From assembly GCA_017543165.1 (NCBI GenBank), contig JAFYGL010000019.1, forward strand, positions 1-5,458: a stretch of DNA of 5,458 nt, written 5' to 3'. This stretch comes from Victivallales bacterium (GTDB lineage Bacteria > Verrucomicrobiota > Lentisphaeria > Oligosphaerales > Oligosphaeraceae). Shown piece after piece: positions 1 through 5,423 of the stretch; position 1 is the first letter of the stretch, and the number at the start of each line of letters is the position of its first letter. A model generated the notes under the pieces. It had not been told where the DNA came from. It searched no databases and saw only the letters and a list, made by a program, of their open reading frames with translations. Made by a program: the position numbers and the translations under genes.

Positions 1-111
1 CTCTCCTTCATAGATGCCAGAACGCCTGATGCCACAATAGTCTTTTTGGGTGACCTCTTTGACCGTTTCGAGTATGGCGTAGAGGTCGTGATGCGTGTGA
101 TTGCGTTGATA

Positions 112-114
112 TAG
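112..114 (+). other. In-frame TAG stop within the phosphatase frame
   Basis: The codons before it read R-V-I-A-L-I and those after it E-R-P-G-R-I-L-W-I-A-G-N-H. Both flanks are in the same frame and both look like PPP-family sequence. The stop falls in the surface-linker part between the GDxxDR helix and the beta strand leading to GNHD, where residue identity varies. One base change from CAG, AAG, GAG, TGG, TTG or TCG would produce it. The two other long frames of the window (870 and 623 codons) contain no in-frame TAG and end in TGA and TAA, so general reassignment of TAG to an amino acid is not supported. Confidence 0.85.
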
Positions 115-132
115 GAACGTCCTGGGCGCATT

Positions 133-834
133 TTGTGGATTGCAGGCAACCATGACGACGGCTTGTTCTACGAGAATGGCAGATTCGGCTCCAAGGTACT
201 GCCTTCTGAATTCTGCTGTTTCCTGAATGAGCACAAGGAATACGAGGACTTCGGCAAATGGCTGATAGACTTCTGCAAGATGCTGCCGCGTGCGCTGTTT
301 TTGCCAGATGGCTTGTTTGTGGCGCATGGAGGCTGTCCCTCGTTTGACATGAATACTTTTGCACATTCGATAGATGACGTGAAGCAGCTGGAGCAACTGG
401 AAGATGAGAAATATCTCCATTCCTTTATCTGGAACAGGGTGATTCCCGACCAGGATGACAAATCAGAGCCAGAAGTGGGCAAGAATGACCTGCTTCATTT
501 CATGGAGAAGATGGAGGAATTGTCGGGCATTCCAGTCAAGCGCATGCTCAGGGGGCATGACCACTGCAAGGAGAACCGCCATGAGTTTTTTGAAAGCTAT
601 TATCCACAGGCGCCTGTTTTGACTTTGACCACAATGTCGGCCTGGTATCTTGGAAACGAGGATTTCCCGCCAGAACTAATGGCGCAGATGAGGAAGGCCT
701 CTGTCACAACGCCTGCAATCGCGCAATACAGGCATGGCGAATTGCCGAAGGTGTTTACGCTTGACATGCCTAAGGCCCTGGTGCGTCAATTCCACAAAGT
801 CGAAGATTTGCCCAATGAGATTCATGACAAATGA
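133..834 (+). CDS. Downstream open segment of the PPP-type metallophosphoesterase
   Basis: This is the uninterrupted part of the phosphatase frame after the TAG, as a gene caller would probably report it (233 residues from TTG at 133). It keeps GNHDD (residues 5-9), AHGG (64-67) and RGHDH (140-144) but lacks both the GDxH and GDxxDR metal-binding motifs. As a stand-alone protein it should therefore not form the two-metal centre. The TTG start is poorly supported: no Shine-Dalgarno-like purine run sits at proper spacing, and TTG falls inside the conserved beta strand leading into GNHD. The first in-frame ATG after the stop is at 280, beyond GNHDD. I regard this as the 3' part of the gene starting upstream of the window, not as an independent gene, and list it because the frame itself is intact. 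Confidence 0.5.
   Translation: MWIAGNHDDGLFYENGRFGSKVLPSEFCCFLNEHKEYEDFGKWLIDFCKMLPRALFLPDGLFVAHGGCPSFDMNTFAHSIDDVKQLEQLEDEKYLHSFIWNRVIPDQDDKSEPEVGKNDLLHFMEKMEELSGIPVKRMLRGHDHCKENRHEFFESYYPQAPVLTLTTMSAWYLGNEDFPPELMAQMRKASVTTPAIAQYRHGELPKVFTLDMPKALVRQFHKVEDLPNEIHDK
831..834 (+). promoter_or_regulatory. ATGA stop/start overlap, phosphatase to repeat protein
   Basis: The phosphatase TGA (832-834) overlaps the ATG (831-833) of the next gene. The preceding 20 bases contain only a weak GAG and no strong Shine-Dalgarno sequence, which favours termination-reinitiation (translational coupling). If so, ribosomes stopped at the TAG at 112 would reduce downstream expression unless they re-enter. Confidence 0.7.
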
Positions 835-3443
835 ATATTGACAAGGAAATATTGCTGACCTGTCCCGATGAATGCGGGCAGATTGCCGTTCCTTGCAGCA
901 TTCGCATGATATTGGACAATCAGGCCTTTTTCTGCGAATCATGCGGATGTGAGTTCCAGGGGACAGTTTTTCCAGGCTGGCTGGGCAGTGCCTCCCATTT
1001 GCGTCTTTCCAAGGAGGATGAGCGCTTGTTCAAGGACATGCAAGCGTTGTATTCCTTTTTTTATGCGGGGGGAGCCAAGCCTGCCGCCTCGTTTATGACT
1101 GAATTGCTTCAGCAGCATCCCCAGTATTGGCGTTTGTTCCCCGCCAATGCCATTCCCGCCACTATCGTCATCAAATTTCTTCTGTCAGATTCGGAGTTTG
1201 CCGCGGGCTTTGACTACTCCGTCCTGTCCAGTCCAGAGTGGCTTGAACTGCTGATAAAGGCGCCTGCCTTCGCCGCTAAATGCCCCTGGAACAAGTTTTC
1301 CCGCTACATTGTGGAGACCAGCCGCAAACTGCCCGATTCCCTCCTGCGCAATTCGGAGGCGATTTTCGCCAGCAGCGGTCTTGCAGAAGACAAGCGGTTC
1401 TCGCCAGACGCAACAGAGGAGGGGCAAGCCCTTTACAATCCCATTGCCTTTGCGTGCAAAATGGGTTGGATGGCGCATTTGAACTGGAATTCCTTCAAAC
1501 AGGAGGATGTATTTGCTGCATTCAAGGCATCTCCAGTGTTGTTGAAAGACTACCCATTCACGCAATTCAAACTGGAGGATTTCGACTGGAAGAAGTTCGG
1601 CGCCAGCAATTGGGAGGCCACCATCGGGCTGCTTCCCCAAAAATCCCCATTGCTGAAGATACATTCCCTGGTCATAGGCAAGAATGTGGATGCAATATTG
1701 ACGGCAAATCCGCAATGGGAGAAATATTGTTCCTGGAGCGAAGTGTCCTCTGCTGAATGGGTGAAGATGGTTCTTGCCTCTTCAAAATGGCTTTCATCGT
1801 GCCCATGGGGAATATTTAATTCCAAAGAGTGGCTTGCCATATTGAAGGGCAAGCCAGAATACGCCTCGCAATGCCAATGGCAGCTTTTCAATTGCGCTGA
1901 GTGGCTTGAGTTGTTCAAACTTGATATCGGCTATGCAAGCCATTGCGACTGGAATAAGTTCTCTTCGCGCAACTGGGTGGACATAATCAGGGCGTTTCCC
2001 GCATTGGCCTCCCGCTGTCCATGGCAGTCGCTTTCCGCAAATGATTTGATGAGCCTGTTCCAAATCGACAGAAAATATGTTTCAAAATGCAGTCGCTGGG
2101 ACAAGTTCAATGCAAATGCATGGCTGGAGCTTTTTGAAATGGACAGCGCATTGTTTGAGGAAAAATGTGAAAACTGGGACATGTTTTCCTCAAAGCAATG
2201 GAGTTATCTTCTGAAAAAGTTTCCGCAGTTCGCCAGGCATTGCAATTGGAAAAATCTCACCCAGGATGCATGGAAGGACATTCTGTGCAATGACCGTAAA
2301 GCACCTACGAAGTTACGGTTACGGGGCAGGGGACTTGCATACGATGAAATGCAGCATCCCGAATACCTGGCGATTTACAATCTGGTAAACGGCAAGAATG
2401 TGGTAGAGGCATTGCGGAGGTATCCCGATTTCGCTGGCAAATATCTCCAGTGGGATAAAATAAGCGCGGAGGAATGGCTGCATTGCCTCGCTGAGAATCC
2501 ACGATTTGCATCGGAATGTACTCGTAAACATTGGCGGAAGATGCTTGAGTACATAAGCAACCTGCCTTCCGAAATACAGCATTCCGCCAAACAATACAAC
2601 ACCTCGCTTTGGGAAAAACGACTTGAAATCCTGGAGGCCGCCAATCGCCAGGAGATAACACGGCTTCCTGCAGAGGAATTCTATGCGCTGGTTGATTTCA
2701 TGGACTGGGAATGGGACAGGCATTTCTCATGGGAGGCTGTCGGCCACGACCAGGTCTTGGACTTGGCGAGGACAAGGCCCGACTTCATGGAAAAATACGG
2801 ATGGGAGAGGATTAGCGATGAGGAAATACGAAGACTGATGCTGTCCTCGCAGGACTTCACTGCATTCTGCATAGAGAAGGCAAATGGTAAAGACACAATC
2901 GCCTCCAGAATGAGAAAGGCATTTAATCATGATACAATCGCCAGTCTTTTTCTGACTTATCCGCTGCTGTCCAAAAAACTCATGCCGTTTTTCTCCTTGA
3001 GCCTAAAAGACCTAAAAGATTTTAGGTATTATGGCTGCAAGAGTTTGCGTTTCAAGGTGGCGTTCTATAGAATGTTCGCCATCATGCTGCTGTTTTTTGC
3101 TCTTGGCCTGCTTTGGCTTTGCCCTAGCGAGTGCGGCTATTTGGCCTTTGCCAGGGAACATCAGCAAATGGCCAGGCTGGCCTTGTATGTTTATGCGGGC
3201 TATGCCTTTGTCTTCAGTTTCATGCAGGCAAAAATCCACGATTTTTGCGGCGGGCCAAGACTGTCCAGGTTTCTTGGCGCGATACATGGAAGCCTTGGCG
3301 TGCTTCTTTTTGAACACACCTTCTTCCTGACAAGCCTGGCGCAACGCCACTTCAGGCGTGCCTTGTGCATCTATGCGGCGTATGTGGTGATTATGTTCTT
3401 TGCCCGCAAAATCTATCGCGGCCATATTGCAAATGAGTTATGA
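831..3443 (+). CDS. Zinc-ribbon / Trp-rich 24-residue repeat / multi-pass membrane protein
   Basis: I do not recognise this 870-residue protein as a named family. It has three parts. (i) Residues 8-44 hold a zinc-ribbon-like Cys pattern: C11-x3-C15-G, then C35-x2-C38-G-C40. (ii) Residues about 128-670 carry a repeat of about 24 residues with pattern W-L-x-L-L-x3-P-x-F-A-x2-C-x-W-x2-F-S. First-position Trp occur at 310, 334, 358, 382, 431, 457 and 481 (Leu at 406), and second-position Trp at 302, 326, 350, 374, 398, 423, 449 and 473. Looser units lie at 133-156, 241-261, 521-549 and 634-658. (iii) Residues about 741-860 are hydrophobic, with about four membrane helices. The repeats should form an all-helical solenoid that binds a partner, held at the inner membrane by the C-terminus; this is inference. 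There is no catalytic motif that I can see. The ATG at 831 is chosen because it overlaps the upstream stop and puts the Cys cluster close to the N-terminus. The gene overlaps the Sel1-repeat gene by 4 bases, so the two products are likely co-produced. Confidence 0.85.
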   Translation: MNIDKEILLTCPDECGQIAVPCSIRMILDNQAFFCESCGCEFQGTVFPGWLGSASHLRLSKEDERLFKDMQALYSFFYAGGAKPAASFMTELLQQHPQYWRLFPANAIPATIVIKFLLSDSEFAAGFDYSVLSSPEWLELLIKAPAFAAKCPWNKFSRYIVETSRKLPDSLLRNSEAIFASSGLAEDKRFSPDATEEGQALYNPIAFACKMGWMAHLNWNSFKQEDVFAAFKASPVLLKDYPFTQFKLEDFDWKKFGASNWEATIGLLPQKSPLLKIHSLVIGKNVDAILTANPQWEKYCSWSEVSSAEWVKMVLASSKWLSSCPWGIFNSKEWLAILKGKPEYASQCQWQLFNCAEWLELFKLDIGYASHCDWNKFSSRNWVDIIRAFPALASRCPWQSLSANDLMSLFQIDRKYVSKCSRWDKFNANAWLELFEMDSALFEEKCENWDMFSSKQWSYLLKKFPQFARHCNWKNLTQDAWKDILCNDRKAPTKLRLRGRGLAYDEMQHPEYLAIYNLVNGKNVVEALRRYPDFAGKYLQWDKISAEEWLHCLAENPRFASECTRKHWRKMLEYISNLPSEIQHSAKQYNTSLWEKRLEILEAANRQEITRLPAEEFYALVDFMDWEWDRHFSWEAVGHDQVLDLARTRPDFMEKYGWERISDEEIRRLMLSSQDFTAFCIEKANGKDTIASRMRKAFNHDTIASLFLTYPLLSKKLMPFFSLSLKDLKDFRYYGCKSLRFKVAFYRMFAIMLLFFALGLLWLCPSECGYLAFAREHQQMARLALYVYAGYAFVFSFMQAKIHDFCGGPRLSRFLGAIHGSLGVLLFEHTFFLTSLAQRHFRRALCIYAAYVVIMFFARKIYRGHIANEL
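852..962 (+). other. Zinc-ribbon-like Cys cluster encoded at the N-terminus
   Basis: Residues 8-44 contain C11-x3-C15-G and, 19 residues later, C35-x2-C38-G-C40-x-F, with an extra C22 between. Two CxxC-like knuckles, each followed by Gly, separated by a beta-like stretch and ended by an aromatic, are typical of small zinc ribbons, although the first knuckle is C-x3-C rather than the usual C-x2-C. It could bind Zn and mediate protein or nucleic acid contacts. The sequence is too short for a family assignment. Confidence 0.55.
1692..2291 (+). repeat. Main array of coding ~24-residue (72-bp) Trp-rich repeats
   Basis: About eight consecutive units occupy residues 288-487 of the repeat protein. 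Phasing on the first Trp gives 310, 334, 358, 382, 406 (Leu), 431, 457 and 481: exactly 24 residues apart at first, then 25 and 26 where one or two residues were added before the second Trp (SRW, ENW), then 24 again. Each unit looks like one amphipathic helix (WLxLL) followed by a short Cys-Trp helix (C-x-W-x2-F-S). The DNA of the units has diverged strongly, so this is an old protein repeat and not a young DNA satellite. Confidence 0.85.
2293..2324 (+). repeat. Small inverted repeat inside the repeat-protein gene
   Basis: ACCGTAA at 2293-2299 is the exact reverse complement of TTACGGT at 2313-2319, with a 13-base loop, and TTACGG recurs directly at 2319-2324. The segment encodes a basic linker (K-L-R-L-R-G-R-G, residues 494-501) that breaks the regular Trp repeats. 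Its TTA and CGG codons look different from the surrounding units. It may be a small insertion or simply a divergent linker. Confidence 0.45.
3002..3026 (+). repeat. 9-bp tandem duplication plus inverted copy (CCTAAAAGA x2, TTTTAGG)
   Basis: CCTAAAAGA occurs at 3002-3010 and 3011-3019 and is followed at once by TTTTAGG (3020-3026), the reverse complement of CCTAAAA. The duplication is three codons long and yields the repeated tripeptide LKD-LKD (residues 725-730) just before the membrane domain. The first copy can pair with the inverted copy across an 11-base loop. It is in the middle of a gene and is not a terminator. Confidence 0.6.
3051..3410 (+). other. C-terminal membrane domain of the repeat protein (about four helices)
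   Basis: Hydrophobic segments occur at residues about 743-764, 782-799, 812-833 and 842-858, separated by short polar or basic loops (including A-R-E-H-Q-Q-M, H-D-F-C-G-G-P-R and A-Q-R-H-F-R-R). The composition (Phe, Leu, Tyr, Ala, Met) is typical of inner-membrane helices. An even number of helices places both termini on the same side; the basic residues just before helix 1 (K-S-L-R-F-K) and after helix 4 (R-K-I-Y-R-G-H) suggest the cytoplasm. The family is unknown to me. Confidence 0.75.
3440..3443 (+). promoter_or_regulatory. ATGA stop/start overlap, repeat protein to Sel1 protein
   Basis: The TGA ending the repeat-protein gene (3441-3443) overlaps the ATG (3440-3442) of the Sel1-repeat gene. 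Upstream there is only a weak purine stretch (AATGAG), so initiation probably relies on ribosomes arriving from the upstream gene. Confidence 0.7.
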
Positions 3444-5311
3444 ATGCCTTTTCTAAAATCATTGCAGTATTGAATGTCGTATTGCTGGTGTTGATTTGGA
3501 AAATATGCCATCCTAGCCAGCCAGGCAGGCTTCTTGAAATATCGGAAATCCTGAAGATACAGCGTGTCAGTTTCATTGCCGCAAGTAACTACTATTCACG
3601 CAAGGCCATGGCGAATGACAGTGAACTGGCTGCCATGCACGGAACAATTGATGCATTGATTGAGCGTAATGACTTTGAACAGGCTTTCTCCTTGCTTGGA
3701 CGCGTGGCCAGTCGCTACCCATTGTACACTGAAACGGCCTCTTTGCGTGAAAAAGTCGAAAAGGCCAAGTCGGATTTCATTGCGAAAAAGACCAGGGAAG
3801 CCATTGAGCATTATGAAAATGGCAGTTTTGACAAGGCTTTTGATGCAGTGGAATATGCGGATTCCAGCAATCCCCGCGTTTCATTTATTCTTGGCATGAA
3901 GCATTTGAAGCAGGGGAGGAATGAGCAAGGCAACTTCGAGGCAGGCGAGAAGGCCTTGCTCCATGCCGCGCAGAATGGTATTAAGGAGGCATGCTTTGAA
4001 TTGGGAAAACTGTATGATCCCAGAGGCAAGGCCTGGCGCACTTCCCAGGAGAAGGCGAAAATCTGGTATATGGATGCATTTGAAAATGGGACCTATGAGG
4101 CGGGTTTGTATTTGGCGAAGATGCTTAATGACGCTGGCGATGTAAACGAGGCATTCAAATGGATGTCAAAGACCTCCGAGCATGGCGTGCTTGTTGCGCA
4201 ACGCTCCCTGGCATGGATGTACAAGGAAGGGCGCGGCGTGAATCGCAACCTGGAGAAGGCCATTCAACTTTACGAGGCCGTTGCCAACCAGAATGACGTG
4301 GAGGCCATGCTTGCGCTGGGTGTGATATATGGCGACAAGCAATCGGAGGTGTTCAGTTATTCTATTGCATTTGAATGGTTCATGAAGGCGGCGGAGGAGG
4401 AAAATGACCGTGCACAGCTTGTGGTTGCCATTATGTATGAAAAGGGGCTTGGAATTGAGAAGAATCTGCTAAAGGCGGCGGACTGGTACGAAAAGGCGGC
4501 GAAGAATGGCGCCAAAGAGGCAAAAGAATGGGTTGGCAAGAATCTGGAACGAGTAAGGCGGGTGGAGACACAGAGGGAAAGGGAGAGGAAATATACACAG
4601 ATGGCGGCTGAAGAGTGGGCGAAGGGCAAATACAGGAAGGCGATTATCTATGCCAGAATGGCCGACAAGAAAAACGCACATGTCCAGGGAATGCTGGCAT
4701 ACGCCTATTACCAGGGTGACTTTGGCGTGGAAAAAGATGTGGCGTACGCCTTGAAATGCGCCAATTCCGCTGCGCAAGGCGGCGAGCCATTGGGATATCT
4801 TGTATTGGCAAAGTACAATGGGACATTTCCTGACACTGACGGCTGGAATACAAGTTCCAGCGAGTACATAAAACAATGCGTTTACTATGAAAAAGCCGCC
4901 AAGGGCGGCATTGTGGAGGCGCAATGCAAGGTGGCTGAACTGTGCATTTATGGACGTGGCTTCGATGACGGCGTCACAACTCTGCGTTCCATAAAAAAGA
5001 GGCTTTACAGAAGCAGGAACCACGCCGTGGCATCCGATAATCCCAATACTACATGCATCCATAACTACGAGAAGGCGAAATACTGGCTGGAAAAGGCGTA
5101 TGCGCAGGAAAGCGTGGATGCTGCCTATTTGCTGGCTTCAGCATATTGCATCGGATATGGCGAACCAGGCCAGCTTGGATGCGGCTTCCAAGGCGCGAAT
5201 TGCTTTGGAAGCATTCCCCGAAATGTGGCAAAGGCCCGTGAATTGATAAACTGGCTGGAAAAGCGTGATTCGTCGCGTGCCTCTACCCTGAGGTCGCTTT
5301 TGATTAGATAA
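3440..5311 (+). CDS. Membrane-anchored TPR/Sel1-repeat protein
   Basis: This 623-residue protein starts with one hydrophobic helix (residues about 6-22) and no lipobox before C23, so it is probably a signal anchor. Two TPR-like hairpins follow (about 66-94 and 116-144). Sel1-like repeats come next at about 168-360, shown by A-x-Y-x-L-G-x-x-Y and G-x-G-V-x-x-N-x-x-K-A-x-x-x-Y-E-K-A-A signatures; the clearest are Y261-A280 and Y333-A354. A charged helix (about 366-395, rich in Arg, Glu and Lys) separates them from a second set at about 413-608. The last units carry long inserted loops (about 505-541 and 573-592) with several Cys (C539, C570, C581, C588). Sel1 repeats are protein-interaction scaffolds, often in envelope or signalling assemblies; the partner here is not known. 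Topology is uncertain: basic residues lie on both sides of the anchor. The gene ends with two stops in a row (TAA 5309-5311, TGA 5312-5314), and is translationally coupled to the gene before it. Confidence 0.88.
   Translation: MNAFSKIIAVLNVVLLVLIWKICHPSQPGRLLEISEILKIQRVSFIAASNYYSRKAMANDSELAAMHGTIDALIERNDFEQAFSLLGRVASRYPLYTETASLREKVEKAKSDFIAKKTREAIEHYENGSFDKAFDAVEYADSSNPRVSFILGMKHLKQGRNEQGNFEAGEKALLHAAQNGIKEACFELGKLYDPRGKAWRTSQEKAKIWYMDAFENGTYEAGLYLAKMLNDAGDVNEAFKWMSKTSEHGVLVAQRSLAWMYKEGRGVNRNLEKAIQLYEAVANQNDVEAMLALGVIYGDKQSEVFSYSIAFEWFMKAAEEENDRAQLVVAIMYEKGLGIEKNLLKAADWYEKAAKNGAKEAKEWVGKNLERVRRVETQRERERKYTQMAAEEWAKGKYRKAIIYARMADKKNAHVQGMLAYAYYQGDFGVEKDVAYALKCANSAAQGGEPLGYLVLAKYNGTFPDTDGWNTSSSEYIKQCVYYEKAAKGGIVEAQCKVAELCIYGRGFDDGVTTLRSIKKRLYRSRNHAVASDNPNTTCIHNYEKAKYWLEKAYAQESVDAAYLLASAYCIGYGEPGQLGCGFQGANCFGSIPRNVAKARELINWLEKRDSSRASTLRSLLIR
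3455..3505 (+). other. N-terminal membrane anchor of the Sel1 protein
   Basis: Residues 6-22 (Lys then Ile/Ala/Val/Leu-rich, ending in W-K-I) form one strongly hydrophobic helix after a short N-terminus with one Lys. It has no small-residue (AxA) signal peptidase site just after the helix and no lipobox at C23, so the protein should stay anchored. If the N-terminus is inside, the repeats face the periplasm. Confidence 0.7.
3947..4519 (+). repeat. First Sel1-like repeat array (coding)
   Basis: Residues about 170-360 of the Sel1 protein hold about five units of 31-37 residues. Recurring features are A-x3-L-(A/G)-x-(M/L)-Y, then a Gly-containing turn (E-G-R-G-V; E-K-G-L-G-I), then K-A-(I/A)-x-(L/W)-Y-E-x-A. 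Unit 2 (about 219-249) is short because its turn is reduced to D-A-G-D. Confidence 0.75.
4676..5263 (+). repeat. Second, expanded Sel1-like repeat set (coding)
   Basis: Residues about 413-608 hold about four further units: Y421-G430 turn (Y-Q-G-D-F-G-V), Y483-A486 (Y-E-K-A-A), Y504-G507 (Y-G-R-G) with Y543-A553, and Y569-G574 with N595-A599. The turns of the last two units contain insertions of about 35 and 20 residues instead of the usual few. These loops contain Cys, Gly and Asn, and may form disulfides if the domain is outside the cytoplasm. Confidence 0.65.
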
Positions 5312-5423
5312 TGAGGACGAGCATCCTTTCTATTAGGCTACGTTCCATATATTTGGGCAATTTGCGTTAGTTTTGAAATTACCTCTATTGAAAACGCTCT
5401 GTTCCCCATGAGGGTAGTTTCCA
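5312..5423 (+). other. Intergenic region after the operon, no gene seen
   Basis: No open frame with a credible start and no RNA gene was found here. It begins with a second stop (TGA) in frame with the TAA of the gene before. A very weak stem (AGGA 5314-5317 with TCCT 5324-5327, followed by TTCT) is the only terminator-like element and is not convincing. No clear -35/-10 pair could be picked. Confidence 0.5.

Larger units (their letters stand above)
1..834 (+). pseudogene. PPP-type metallophosphoesterase, 5'-partial, interrupted by in-frame TAG
   Basis: Frame 1 is open from the first base to the TGA at 832-834 except for one TAG at 112-114. Across that stop it encodes a binuclear-metal phosphoesterase of the PPP (Ser/Thr protein phosphatase-like) type. 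Visible motifs in order are GDLFDR (49-66; metal Asp), GNHDD (145-159; metal Asn and catalytic His), AHGG (322-333; metal His) and RGHDH (550-564; metal His), followed by a HEFF stretch that resembles the segment after the last His in PP1-like enzymes. The first family motif (GDxH) and the start codon lie upstream of the window; about 277 codons are visible against about 300 usual for the fold. The 26 positions between GDLFDR and GNHDD, counting the stop, match the usual family gap of about 25, so the TAG replaces one residue and no base is lost. The expected reaction is dephosphorylation of phosphoprotein or another phosphoester in the cytoplasm; the substrate is unknown. The 3' end overlaps the next gene by ATGA. 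A nonsense mutation is the simplest reading; readthrough or sequencing error are alternatives. Confidence 0.75.
1677..2403 (+). repeat. Pair of 13-bp direct repeats marking two GKNV spacer units
   Basis: The 13 bases GGCAAGAATGTGG occur at 1677-1689 and again at 2391-2403, in the same frame. Both encode G-K-N-V and both sit at the start of a new run of Trp-rich units (residues 283-286 and 521-524). The protein similarity continues for about 27 residues (V-x2-x-L-x3-P-x-x-x-K-Y, then W and S-A-E-W). This suggests that one block of the protein was copied, with GKNV acting as an N-cap unit of each repeat block. The range given spans from the first to the second copy. Confidence 0.6.

Noticed and set aside
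1..834. Alternative genetic code with TAG as a sense codon (as in some gut phages)
   Set aside because: Only one in-frame TAG is seen, while about 1,490 other codons of the two intact genes contain none; a recoded genome should show more.
1185..1715. Long minus-strand open frame (176 codons) opposite the repeat-protein gene
   Set aside because: It lies wholly inside a well-supported + strand gene with clear repeats, has no recognisable domain, and its composition is that of an antisense shadow.
1280..1756. Alternative + strand frame of 158 codons inside the repeat-protein gene
   Set aside because: It overlaps the repeat-protein gene in another frame, with no ribosome binding site and no domain; the Trp repeat periodicity supports the main frame.
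4469..5062. Minus-strand open frame of 197 codons opposite the Sel1 gene
   Set aside because: It is fully covered by the Sel1 repeats on the + strand and shows no family motif; the length is explained by low stop frequency in the antisense of Lys/Glu/Ala-rich coding sequence.
5313..5331. Possible rho-independent terminator (AGGA/TCCT stem with short T-rich tail)
   Set aside because: The stem has only four pairs and the T run is interrupted; it is too weak to call.
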